From: Ipomoea triloba
Lineage: Eukaryota; Streptophyta; Magnoliopsida; Solanales; Convolvulaceae
Reading direction: 5' to 3'
Length of the DNA: 64,000 nucleotides
NCBI RefSeq assembly: GCF_003576645.1
Contig: NC_044922.1
Location: forward strand, 11,653,195-11,717,194
The translations under genes and the position numbers were made by a program. Below, piece after piece: positions 48,483 through 58,691 of the stretch; positions within the stretch are counted from its first letter, which is position 1, and each line of letters opens with the position of its first letter. Below the pieces are notes generated by a model. It worked only from the letters and a program-made list of their open reading frames with translations. It was not told the origin of the DNA and did not search any database.

Positions 48483-49931
48483 TTAATTTGTAGTACTTGC
48501 TTCATACCATATCTCTTCACTCCCTTTCTCAATTTCGGTTTTAACAAGGTTTCTCCACTCAGCTTTCTCTATGAGATCAAACGTGAAAATCCCATCATTT
48601 CCTACCATCCCTTCCTCGCATTTTCTTTCTTCATCCTCCCATTCTATTTGATTAGAGAAATTACTCTCACTCTCACATGAGTAGAATGAAGCATCATCCC
48701 CTTCACTCATTAATTCAATGCCACTCAAGTCAAAGGATTCATCTTCCAAAAATTTAAAACAATTATATTCATCTTTAAACAAAAGAGAATCCTTATAACC
48801 ATGAATCAATATATCGCGATTTTCTACGGAGTCATCCTCCCGAAATTTAAAGCAATCGTAATCACATGTAATGGAAATATTAATGCAAAGGGAGTCATCC
48901 ACGCAAGCGTCAAGAGTGTTTCCAATAAGAGCATAAGGATTTTCAAGAATATTAATGCAAGAATGATTAAGAATTTTACCACATACTTGCTCTTCATCTT
49001 CCCACACTACTTCGACGTCTTCATCCTCACTCTCCATCTCTTCCTCCTTTTGATTTTCCAATTCGAAAATTGGAACTTCTTCAAGCACCGGGGTATAACA
49101 ATCCTCTTTCTTTTCAACATCCACCTTCCTTCTATCATTTTGTTTTTCACTCTCTCGTATAATCCTTGAATAGGCTTCCAAAGTCGGGATATCATCTATG
49201 ATGGTGGAGTTAGCACGTAACTCATTAATTTTCATGAGCTCCTCCATCATGGATAACATCTTCGTTTCAACCTCTTCTAATGGAAGTCCTTCCTCCCGGA
49301 GGGTAGCAAGATAGTCTTTCAATTCACTCTTGATTTCGGCTTTTAAATTAGCCGTATGCTCCTTGGCCATCCTCGTAAATGCTTCTATTTTTGCTTTAAG
49401 AGTTTCGATTTCGTCCTTGGCCGGTGGGATATAATCATAAGGATTGGTATGGGTAAGAAATGGATTAGAAAGTGGTGTTTCAAAAAAATGGGTAGTATTG
49501 TTTTCTTGATAAAGTTTTGATGAAGGTGGGTAGTGGGTATTTAGGTGGGAATTGGGGAATGAATTTGGCTCGTGAGTATAGCTTGGGTCGATTTGTTTCA
49601 TCATTTGTACAAGCTTACTCTCAATATTTTGGGATATTTCTCTAGAGTTCAACGAGTCATTTTCTTGAAAATTCGGTGATTGTGAAGGGTAATCTTGTTG
49701 GAAAGGTGAAGGTGGTGTTTCGTATGGGTGTGGATAATGGTTGTAGGTATGAAATGGATAAAGATAGGGAGGTGGTAAATGGTGGTGTGAAATTTGGTAA
49801 GGATTTGGAGGTGGGTAATGATATGTTGGTGGAGGGTAAGTATAAGTGGAATGGGGGTAATAGGGATATGGTTGTGATAGAGGATTTCTATAAGATGGTC
49901 CTCCATGATGTGGGTAACCATGGGGATTCAT
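48483..49931 (-). CDS. Pro/Tyr-rich coiled-coil ORF of the Athila-like element
   Basis: An open frame of 515 codons from 50030; I favour the internal Met at 49931 (MNPHGYPHHGG..), giving about 482 residues. The first ~170 residues are rich in Pro, Tyr, His and Asn (repeated PYPYYP/TYPPPTYHYPPP-like runs). A predicted coiled-coil stretch follows (EIETLKAKIEAFTRMAKEHT..KAEIKSELKDYLATLREEG), then a very acidic C-terminal part (EEEMESEDEDVEVVWEDEE). It is not a recognisable gag: no CCHC knuckle is present. It is intact, in contrast to ORF1. The role is unknown; binding of RNA or nucleocapsid is only a guess. Confidence 0.6.
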   Translation of the reverse strand: MNPHGYPHHGGPSYRNPLSQPYPYYPHSTYTYPPPTYHYPPPNPYQISHHHLPPPYLYPFHTYNHYPHPYETPPSPFQQDYPSQSPNFQENDSLNSREISQNIESKLVQMMKQIDPSYTHEPNSFPNSHLNTHYPPSSKLYQENNTTHFFETPLSNPFLTHTNPYDYIPPAKDEIETLKAKIEAFTRMAKEHTANLKAEIKSELKDYLATLREEGLPLEEVETKMLSMMEELMKINELRANSTIIDDIPTLEAYSRIIRESEKQNDRRKVDVEKKEDCYTPVLEEVPIFELENQKEEEMESEDEDVEVVWEDEEQVCGKILNHSCINILENPYALIGNTLDACVDDSLCINISITCDYDCFKFREDDSVENRDILIHGYKDSLLFKDEYNCFKFLEDESFDLSGIELMSEGDDASFYSCESESNFSNQIEWEDEERKCEEGMVGNDGIFTFDLIEKAEWRNLVKTEIEKGSEEIWYEASTTN

Positions 49932-50182
49932 TTGAGCACACGTTTGTAAGCTTCGATTGATTTGATGAAGAAAATTTCTTGTGCAAAGCTTATCAAACAA
50001 CAAACAATTCGCAACTAGAAGTAGTTGCAAGTGAGTAGCAAAATATTCAAAGATAGTATACTCATTTCCTCAATCAAATAAAAATATGAAAATAAAAAAA
50101 AACAAAAAAAAAAAGAAAGCAATTCAAGAACTCTTAAAAATCTACTTCAAAGATGTCAACACAATTCAAGAACTGTTTGTCA

Positions 50183-50200
50183 TCCCCGGCAACGGCGCCA
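50183..50200 (-). other. Primer-binding site, tRNA-Asp type
   Basis: On the minus strand TGGCGCCGTTGCCGGGGA begins three bases after the end of the 5' LTR. It is complementary to the 3' end of a plant tRNA-Asp and is the usual primer site of Athila/Tat-lineage elements. Confidence 0.9.
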
Positions 50201-50203
50201 TTT

Positions 50204-51476
50204 TGATGCTGTGTATTATTGCGGTGAGGTATGAATGTGTGATGGAAGGGTGTTAAAACGAAGAGTCAAGACTCCCCGAGTGTCGTGTCTCTCAAGGATG
50301 GCGAATGGGAACGAATATTTGTGTTTGCATTTAGGAAGTTAAAAGGGAAGAGTTACAGGAATGGCTAAGGGTATGATTCATTTGTAAGAAGGTGGAAAGG
50401 TTGATAGTGGTTGTGTAAAATAAATGGAATGGCGGAGATTGGGGCTTTAGGCTTCCCTACGTGGTCCATCTTTGTACGGTCTAGCGCGCAAATGACGTGG
50501 AATAGACTAGGGAGTTCATGGCACTTTACCAAGTGGCGTCACACTTTGGACTCCCACATCCTCATTCGGTTGGGGCATTTCATCGAACACATTGTCTACC
50601 ACTCCTCTCGGACCCCGTCCTTTCGAACTAAGGGCGGAGATGTGGGTGAGTTAGACTCGTGAGTGGCCGCTATCGCGCACACACTCACTTCCTATGGGTT
50701 TGCTACCTAATGTGGCCACACTAGGCACAAAGCTTAAAGAACATCATCCACACAAGTTCATCATCCAACAATCATAAAGCTCACATTTCAACTAGCAATT
50801 TTATATCAAACAACCACATAGTTTAGCTTTGGGGCCACTAATCCCCTTTCTAATCTACTCTATCATGCTAAAGAAACAAGAAGAAGAAATGAAATCTCAA
50901 AGAAACAAATATTAGATTAAGATTTTAGAGAGAAGAGTTACCACCCATAAGAATAGATTCTTTTACACTTTGTTCTTGAAATTCCAATCTTCATTCTTGC
51001 CCTTGAATCTAATCTAATCTAGAAGAAAAGGAATTTTCCCCCAAGAGGGGAGAAAACCCTCAATAATTTCAGATCTAAACTATTCTAAAAAGCTCTCTCT
51101 AGGTTTAGGGCAAAAGGGGTTTATATAGGTGACAAAAAGAGACAAATTTCCCGAAATGGCCCTTTGGCCCGACCACGCATGCCACCACGCGTGGTGGTGG
51201 GCGTGGATGGTTACTGGAACGATTCTACACCCCTCCACACGCGTGTTGGGCTACGTGGGAAGATACTGCTTTGCGGTTTCGTTTGTCTTTTGCTCTGTTT
51301 AGCCTCAAATCCCTTTCCGACCTGTAGAATACTTCAAAACTTTTCCTAGAATCGATGTTAGAAGATTTTAATCACATCTGAGCTAAAATGCACGATATTG
51401 TTATGATCGGATGGCAAAACTTTACACTTCTATTCCATTTTAGACCCTTTTTATGTACTATTCTTGGTGCTTATCA
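50204..51476 (-). repeat. 5' LTR of the Athila-like element
   Basis: 1273 bp, on the primer-site side. It contains the minus-strand TATA box and the CCACCACGCGTGGTGG palindrome near 51180-51197. About 2-3% divergence from the other LTR suggests insertion on the order of a million years ago if typical plant rates apply. Confidence 0.9.
51120..51129 (-). promoter_or_regulatory. TATA box of the 5' LTR
   Basis: Minus strand CCTATATAAA. The same motif lies at the equivalent place in the other LTR (43731-43740). Confidence 0.55.
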
Positions 51477-52754
51477 TATACGAAGTATCTTTTTGTGTTG
51501 AAATAGGTCGAGACGTATGAAGAGATGAGTCAAGGCTCATTCCAAGCAAAAAGACAAAACGATATATTCTTAGCAGTTCTTGGCAATAATAAGCATGGTG
51601 GTTATGTGAGAGGTGTTGGGGTACATGTCAATGTCAGGGATTGTTTGGTAAACTAGAGAGCCCTACTCGTGGAAAATCAACTGGGGTTGTTTCAGTTGGT
51701 GATCTTGAGGAGATCATAGAGAAGAAAATTTATGACAAACTAGCTGATAAAATTAGAAAACAACCAATGGAAGAGATGCAATTTAAGTTTTATGTGGTAA
51801 ACTCTCAATTGGAATTTTTGATGAAGAATGCACAAGTTAGTCCTTTGGTTGGCACACCTACTCAGAGCAGTTGTCACTCTATTGCTCCATTAAACAAGTT
51901 TCAAGTAATATTAAAAGTTGGAGTGAAGTAATAACTTTAATATCTTGTTCAATTTAATATCTTCTACTTGTTATTAAGCCTTTTAATTTTTGATTCGTAG
52001 GAAAACCCAAAACAAAAAATGATGAATTTTGAAAGTGGAGATCTATCTGATACACAATTACTACCCCTTGTTCCTGATGATGTGCTGCAACACTTAGGAG
52101 ATGAATCCAAAAAATTGGTTAGTCATATAGACTACATTGAGTTGGACCTAGAGGAGTCACTCTTATATCATTAAACTATATATAAACTCTATTAACGTGA
52201 TGTTGGATGATTTTAAAGACTTGTTCACGATGAATTGACTCAATGGGTTCATAATACAAGTATTTATAATGTAAGTATTTGCTTTATCTTTTATAATGTT
52301 TCTATATTTAAAAACTTTTTCTTATTCTTCATTTTTTATTAATTAACTACGTTATAGATGTCTTCATCAGTTGTGCAAGAAAATTTGAGTTCCCTCAATA
52401 TATAGGATTTGTGTGCCCAAGGAAAATTTCAAATGACAGTGTTGTTATGAATTCTAATGCGGTCACATCATATCTTATCCATGCCATGCTTCAAGAGAAA
52501 GACCGGAGATTTGTTTTAGCTCCATACCATCAAGAGTAAGAAAATTAAATTTATATTTTTTATTATTCATAAAACTTAATTGGATTATTTGTGAATAAAG
52601 TTTAATTTATTTATTTTTAAATGTAGACATCATTGGTTGCTTCTAGTCATTTAAGTTAGTTAAAAAACAGTCTATGTATTCGACCCTATGACATGTAACC
52701 GCAACATAGAGAATAAGCCCACATCAAATATGTAAGTACACACACATATAAAAT

Positions 52755-53162
52755 GGGTTCCTGTGCAGTTGGCCTTCTCCGGTGCAGTTGTGCGGTTGCT
52801 TTAGTTGCGTGGTTTTCCTTCTTAAGGTGCGTAGTTTTCCTTCTTAAGGTGCGTGGTTTGTGTGCTTAATCAGTGATTAAACTTAAGGTGAGTGAACCTA
52901 AAGCTTAAGGTGCGTGATTTTCTTTCTTAAGGTGCGTTATTTTCCTTTTTAAGGTGCACGAGTGGTTGAAACTTAAGGTGCACCATTTTAAAATCTTAGG
53001 TGCGTGGTTTGTGTTCTTAAGGTGCGTGATTTGTGTACTTAAGGTGCGTATGGCTTCTGTTTTTAAAGTGCTTTGTTTGTGTGTTTAAGGTGCGTAGTTT
53101 GTGTATTAAGGTGTGCCATTATAATGCTTAAGGTGCGTAACCGCACAACCGCACGGGAACCC
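52755..53162. mobile_element. TA-embedded element with TTAAGGTGCGT minisatellite (E2)
   Basis: Ends GGGTTCCTGTGCAGTTG and CAACCGCACGGGAACCC form imperfect inverted repeats; TATA-rich DNA lies outside both. The middle is about 14 variants of a ~20-25-bp unit around TTAAGGTGCGTGGTTTGTGT. It has the same general plan as E1 and E3. It lies in an intron-like gap of the CACTA remnant, between the HHWLLLVI and ECQYYVLRYM segments. No coding sequence. Confidence 0.6.
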
Positions 53163-53173
53163 TTCCCTCTATA

Positions 53174-53213
<40 letters not shown>

Positions 53214-53670
53214 AAATTATTAACCATTATTGTTTATAAATTATTTATAAGCATATATTATATGGAATTTCGATCATCTACAAATTTATGAGGGCAAAGA
53301 ACTAGAAACACGATTGATTGGAAGAGAATTGAGGTATATATTAAAATTAGAGTATTAATATTTTTCTACAATATATATACATAAAACTCATATTTTGTAA
53401 TGTTCTCAACAACTGAGTGGTGTAGAGTGCCAGTATTATGTGTTGAGATATATGTATGAGATATGCATTCTATATTATGAATTTGATTTTCTATAAAAGG
53501 TATATAAAATTTAATAAAACTAAATACTTTTAAATTATACTTTATTAATGTTAAAACTAATTATTTGATTATTTTAATTTTTTTATAGGCATTTGAGGCA
53601 AAGCCTACTCAACGAAGAAAGTAGATGAGATTCGTAAGATTTAGGCAAAATATTTTTGTGAATAATGCTT

Positions 53671-54063
53671 ATAATATTTATGTAGGTAAACATGTTGATT
53701 TATATAGTGTTGTACGATGTCATATTATTGATATGTTGTTAATGACTAATATAATTATGATAGAGTATTGTTAAATGTAATGTTTAAACTCTTATTCATT
53801 AATTTAGTAATGCTACGTTGATTAATTGTTAATTATGTATATTGATAGAGTTTGGTGTAGTGTGCACATTTGTAGTAAAGTGTTGGTGTGGTGTAGTTGA
53901 TAGAATTGGTGTGGTATGGTGTAGTTGATATAATTTGTGTGGTATGGTGTAGTTGAAATGATTAATATATGTTGAAGTATTATTAGTTGATATACTTGTG
54001 TTGAGAACGTTTGTAATAAAGTATGATATATATTGATGTGTTGATAGTGCTGAATATTTATTA
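53671..54063. other. AT-rich DNA with a GTGGTGTAGTTGAT repeat
   Basis: After the CACTA remnant, 53845-53960 holds a few degenerate copies of GGTGTGGTATGGTGTAGTTG. Nothing else is recognisable. Confidence 0.4.
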
Positions 54064-54512
54064 TCAGTGTTGCAAAAACTTCTACCTAGGCACTGATTAA
54101 TCGGCACCTAGGCGCTGACCGGCTTCCTAGTGTATCAAGGAGATCGACTAAACCGTCTAAGCATCGGCTAGGCCGCCTTGGCATTAACCGCCTAGGCCTC
54201 CTAGGCGTCGACTAAGTCATCTAGTTAGCCGATTAGCTATTATTCCATTCTTTTTTAAATGAGTTATTCCACTCAAAACGATACCATTTTGAGTGAAATA
54301 ACCCTAAATTGTTCAAACTCTAGATGTTTTTTTAGGTTAAGATTTAATATTTTAATATTAAATAAAGTATTATATAGTTTATAATTATCAAGTCTTTAAA
54401 AAATTTAAAAATTTTAAACAAATTTTAAAAAAATAAAAAATACACAGGTGCCTTAGGCTCTCCCCGAGCGCCCGAGAAGTGCTTAGCAATTTTTTCAACT
54501 ATGTTGATTATA
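54064..54512. mobile_element. Putative MITE with CCTAGGCGCC-type ends
   Basis: The left end CAGTGTTGCAAAAACTTCTA and the right end ..GCTTAGCAATTTTTTCAACT are loosely inverted. The left part is GC-rich with repeated CTAGGC and CGGC motifs, the middle is AT-rich, and the right end returns to CCGAGCGCCCGAGAAGTGC. No clear target duplication was found. Confidence 0.4.
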
Positions 54513-54606
54513 ACGTTGGATTGTAAAGAAAAAAATTGGTAATTTGATCAAATAAATAAATTTTTTAAAAAGATTTGCTTCCGATCTTATACAGGATCAC
54601 AAGCGG

Positions 54607-54608
<2 letters not shown>

Positions 54609-54680
<72 letters not shown>

Positions 54681-54772
54681 NNNNNNNNNNNNNNNNNNNN
54701 NNNNNNNNNNNNNNNNNNNNNNNNNNNNNNNNNNNNNNNNNNNNNNATATATATATATATATATATATATAT
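54609..54772. repeat. (TA)n microsatellite with a 66-bp N gap
   Basis: TA dinucleotides run from about 54609 to 54680 and 54747 to 54771, with N from 54681 to 54746. Both strands give meaningless Ile-Tyr open frames here. Confidence 0.97.
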
Positions 54773-54773
54773 A

Positions 54774-55527
54774 GAGTCATGATCAGGTATAGCCTGGTCA
54801 TTAGGTGTGGCCATGTGGCCTATTTTCAGCCATTAGATCATATCAACTCATCAAATCAACGCGCAATATATATATGTTACAGAACACACCATTCTACGTA
54901 CCAAAACGCACCAGAGGACCGATAAAACACACCATTCCACACAATATACCAAATGCGTCTATTCACTTAAAATTCATAAATATACTTAATAAAACACATC
55001 ATTCTAGGTATTAAAATGTACCACAACGTGCCTCATGTCAGATTATAAGCATACACTATTTATACATATTAGAAAACATGTGCTAGTTTTCAAAAAAAAA
55101 AAAAAAAAACATGTGCTAAAATATGCACCATTATACGTATTAAAATGCACCATACTTATTAGAAACACATGTGTTAAAATACACACCATTCAATGTATTA
55201 AAATGCACCACACGACGTATTATAACACACCATTCCACAACACAGTTACGCATCATTCTACGTATGAAAATGCACCAACGGATAGATTAAAACACACCAT
55301 TCCACAACACAGTTAATGCACCAACATACGTAATAAAACGCATCACAGCATGTATTCAAACACACTACACTATGTACTAAAATGCACCATTCCAATTCAC
55401 GTAATATAAATACTAAAATTACCATAATAACCCCACTTAAACATACGCGAATTTCAGTAAGATTAATGAAATTGGACGGTGCAGATTAGGCCGCATGACC
55501 GCACCGGAGCTCGCCGTCGCATTTGAA

Positions 55528-55529
<2 letters not shown>
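54774..55529. mobile_element. TA-embedded element with AATGCACCA minisatellite (E3)
   Basis: Lies between two (TA)n tracts. The left end GAGTCATGATCAGGTATAGC with GTGGCCATGTGGCCTATTTTC has a loosely inverted counterpart at the right (GCCGCATGACCGCACCGGAG..TTTGAACCA). The interior repeats ~25-35-bp units around TATTAAAATGCACCA and AACACACCATTCTACGTA. No coding sequence. A second copy of its right end, inverted, follows at 55557-55604 up to an N at 55605. Confidence 0.55.
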
Positions 55530-55561
<32 letters not shown>

Positions 55562-55839
55562 TTCAAATGCGGCGGCGAGCTCCGGTGCGGTCATGCGGCC
55601 TAATNATATATATATATATATATATTAAAAAGAAGGACAATCATGCACACCTTAAAATATGACTACTATTATCTCTCACAGGAGTGTGAAAATGTTGAAG
55701 TAGCCATATCGCTTTTTTTTCTTTCTAATTTTTTCAATAAATACAATCATCCCATATAATATTTGTACATTTCTACAACAAAGATAATGTCAAATTATGC
55801 TATGGACCCGGATCTACCTTGCAAGATAGACCCAGATCC

Positions 55840-56220
55840 ATATTCATAATTTAAAAATTCTATGTTAACAATTTTAGAACTCTATGTTCACAATTTTAGA
55901 ATTCTATATTCACAATTTTAAATCTCAATATACAAAATTACATGACTCAATATTCACAATTCTTGAACTCTATATTCACAGTTTTGTTATATAGATTCAA
56001 AAATTGTGTTAGACTATTGAATATAGAGTTCTGAAATTGTGAACATAGAGTTATGAAATTGTGAACATAGAGTTCTGTAATTGTAAAAAAAGAGTTTATA
56101 TAGAGTTCAAAAATTATAAATATAGAGTTCAAAAGCTGTGAACATAGAGTTCAAAAACTGTGAACATAAAGTTCTAAAATTATGAATATAAAGTATTAAA
56201 ATTGTGAACATATATAGTAG
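55840..56220. repeat. Inverted minisatellite (TTCTATGTTCACAATTTTAGAA type)
   Basis: From 55850 to about 55985 units read AACTCTATGTTCACAATTTT; from about 56010 to 56215 the reverse complement, AAATTGTGAACATAGAGTTC, is repeated. The unit is about 26-30 bp and degenerate. The flank at 55805-55845 (GACCCGGATCTACCTTGCAA) looks like the end of a further repeat family. Confidence 0.65.
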
Positions 56221-56261
56221 TAGTAGTAGAAAGGAAAAAAAGAAAAAAGAAAAAAATAATC

Positions 56262-58691
56262 TATACTATTAATAAAAACAAAATCCTCCAAAACGAAATC
56301 TTCCTTTCCGCCCAAAATATTGTACATTAAAACAATTAAAATAATAGAATAATATTAAAACAATAAAATAATATTAAAACAATACAATTCCTATACTACA
56401 ATTCCAATACAATTCGTATAAAGAATAGAATAATATTAAAACAATACAATTCCCATACTACAATTCCAATACAATTTGTATCAAATAAATCTGCTATTAA
56501 AACACGAAATCCAATCTATCTATACTATATATAATACTATATATAAAAACAAAATCCTCATTTTAAGCTTGCCGCCCAAAACAGTCCTACAATATTTAGG
56601 ATGCGATTATTTTCTATTTTCCTATTCGTTGTACAATTCTACATTACAATTCCTATCGTACTATAATTCTACATTACAATTCCTATCGTACTACAATTCT
56701 ACATTACAATTCCTATCATACTACAATTCTATCGTAATAAGAAACAACCTTATATAAATCCCTAATCCTATACTGCGAACTTTAAAAGAGAAACGCAGTG
56801 CAATTATTCCAGACCTCCCCACTGTCAAATCTGCAAATTCTGTTGATGCGCCTGTTTTCTTTCAATTCAGATCTACAAATCGAAAACAATTTTCTTCTTT
56901 CACTAATGGAGTCTGTTTTTGTCTTCGATTGATTCGTTGTTATTTGTCCCAGGAATATCAACATTCCGCAGTCAACCAACAGACAGTGGAGTGCCTACTC
57001 CATGACTTCCAGGTAATGTTTCCAAACAGATTGATTTTATAATACCATTCCTACAAAAGAAAAAACAGCATAGAGTAATGTAGTGTTATTACTTTTTTTT
57101 TTTTGGTAAATGTACGGGGTCTTTCTCCGTCCGTTTAACGGCCCGGGTCCACCCACGTTCGCTCCGAGAGACACAAGTGATATACCAAGTATATGTTGGT
57201 ACGGGATCATTCGAAAACATCTATACTATATATAAAAGTAATATCCTCCTATTTCATTTTTTCGCTTAAATTTTCGTAATCAATTAATTAAATATTTTAT
57301 TATTGGTCAAATAATTAATAAAGCTTATTTGGTAAGAAAATGTAAAATGAAAATTAACTAATATCTATTAATTGGTAATATTGTTTCTATATTCACGTAT
57401 CAATACTATTAATAAAAGTAAAATCCTCCCCTTCAACTTTCCCACACAAAATAATATTATTAATAAATTGGTAAAAAAATTAATAATGTTTAATTGGTAA
57501 CGTAACAAAACTTTATTTACCAAATTTTCATAATAATTAAACCATTATAATTGTGAGAATAATGAAAACAAAATTTGCGTAATTTTATAAGAAAAAAATA
57601 ATTTATTAATTATTATTTACACCAATAATAATAATTCAACTAATTATCTATACTTATATATATATATTACTATTAATAAAAATAAAATCATCCTTTGTGA
57701 AATCCCCGCCCAAACAATAGTAATAGTAAAGATAAAATGGAAAAGAAATTAAAACCGATTTTACTAATTGATTGAAAATATAAAAAGATCCTAATAGAAA
57801 AGAAAACATAAATTAGGCAAATTGGAAAAGGGAAAGGATATTACTAATTGACTGAAAATTATTTAAAAACATTAAAAAAACTAATTACACTTTTCTTTTG
57901 AAAACTTTAAATTATTTAAACTTTAAAAAAATTAACTAAACATGGGTTGCTAGATTTTTTATAATAATTAAAATTAGTTCATTCAAATATGGATGCGATA
58001 TGGTGAAAATGAATATACTTAAGGTATAAAAGTATAATTGCACATATATTAGTGTAATATCTGTTCATAATTACTTTCTCAACATACTGAAGCTCAAAAA
58101 GTCAACATTGCCTCCATTGAGACTCAAACACACCCCCTTCCCTTTTCATATGTGAGTGCAACCGAATGCCATTAGACCACAAGGTCTTGGCATTATGATA
58201 ATTAAGCTAAACATTGATCGTTTAATTTATTTTTATAATAAATATAATTAAATTATTTCTCTTTTTCCCATATTTATTTTAGTAATAATATAATTATATA
58301 AGTCATATTACATATCGATCTTTTTAAGATAATTGTTGACAAACAACTCATATATTATTCAATTAATTGAGTAATACTTTCGCACTAATCTTATAATCAA
58401 ATAAATGTATATGTTCAATATTAGAATTTTTTTATAATTTCATCTTTACTTTTATTATCTAAATATATAATAAAAAATTTATCCGTGCATCGCATTGGGT
58501 AATTGGACAATTATTTGCTCTAATTCAAGCAAGAAAAACATCAAAAAAAAAAACATAATCGATCCAACCAATTTCATCAATTGCGCTATATAATATTCGA
58601 TGTTATAATTTATATAATTGTATATCGATCTAAATATTCTTAAAATATTATAACAAATCCAATCCGTGCAACGCACAAGCGAAAATACTAG
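56262..58691 (+). mobile_element. Nested non-autonomous Helitron cluster
   Basis: Five stretches look like Helitron 5' ends: TCTATACTATTAATAAAAAC near 56262, TCTATACTATATATAATACT near 56519, TCTATACTATATATAAAAGT near 57222, a CAATACTATTAATAAAAGTA near 57405, and TCTATACTTATATATATATA near 57649. Most are followed by AAATCCTCC-like sequence. A 3' end CCGTGCAACGCACAAGCGAA followed by AATACTAG lies at 58664-58691, and an older one, GTGCATCGCATTGGG, lies near 58485. No Rep/helicase coding sequence was found. The stretch 56770-57030 is less AT-rich and could be a captured fragment. Confidence 0.6.

Larger units (their letters stand above)
42814..51476 (-). mobile_element. Non-autonomous Athila-like LTR retrotransposon (8.7 kb)
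   Basis: Two ~1.27-kb LTRs (42814-44087 and 50204-51476, TGATG..TATCA) differ at roughly 30 positions by eye (about 2-3%). The minus orientation is set by a tRNA-Asp-type primer site beside the right LTR and by minus-strand frames. Flanking 5-mers are TATAT and TATAC, a target duplication with one mismatch. Near the left LTR the minus strand reads GAGGACAAGCAAGGTTTAAG, an Athila/Tat-style pre-LTR segment. It carries an Athila-type ORF1 and a Pro/Tyr-rich ORF but no protease, reverse transcriptase, RNase H or integrase, so it depends on a relative. Confidence 0.88.
38359..53670 (+). pseudogene. CACTA (Ptta/En/Spm) gene remnant with Ulp1-type protease
   Basis: Scattered exon-like pieces read on the plus strand. 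These are an acidic start (about 38392-38540), a YLGTLVR-like segment (about 38850), WKDFKTRLVRDFINKK..SPTELYDYL (39067-39260), KSQKNRELQARNVHLHFLGS (about 39360-39570) and then, after three insertions, VETYEEMSQGSFQAKRQNDI..NKHGGYVRGVGV (51508-51650). These match the plant Ptta/En/Spm transposase-type domain. A C48/Ulp1-like part follows: KFEFPQYIGFVCPRKISNDS (52378-52540), HHWLLLVI and VFDPM (52625-52700), ECQYYVLRYMYEI with the catalytic Cys position (about 53420-53465), and AYSTKKVDEIRK (about 53600). Stops are frequent. It is the oldest layer of the nest. No CACTA termini were located. Confidence 0.75.

Noticed and set aside
50183..50200. tRNA-Asp-like sequence as a possible tRNA gene
   Set aside because: Only the 18 bases complementary to the tRNA 3' end are present, directly beside an LTR, so it is a primer-binding site.
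54565..54925. Open frames encoding Ile-Tyr runs
   Set aside because: They are translations of a TA microsatellite with an N gap.
56770..57030. Possible short host gene with an ATG near 56905 inside the Helitron cluster
   Set aside because: The frame stops after a few codons and no domain or convincing splice pattern could be seen. It may be a captured fragment but cannot be supported.
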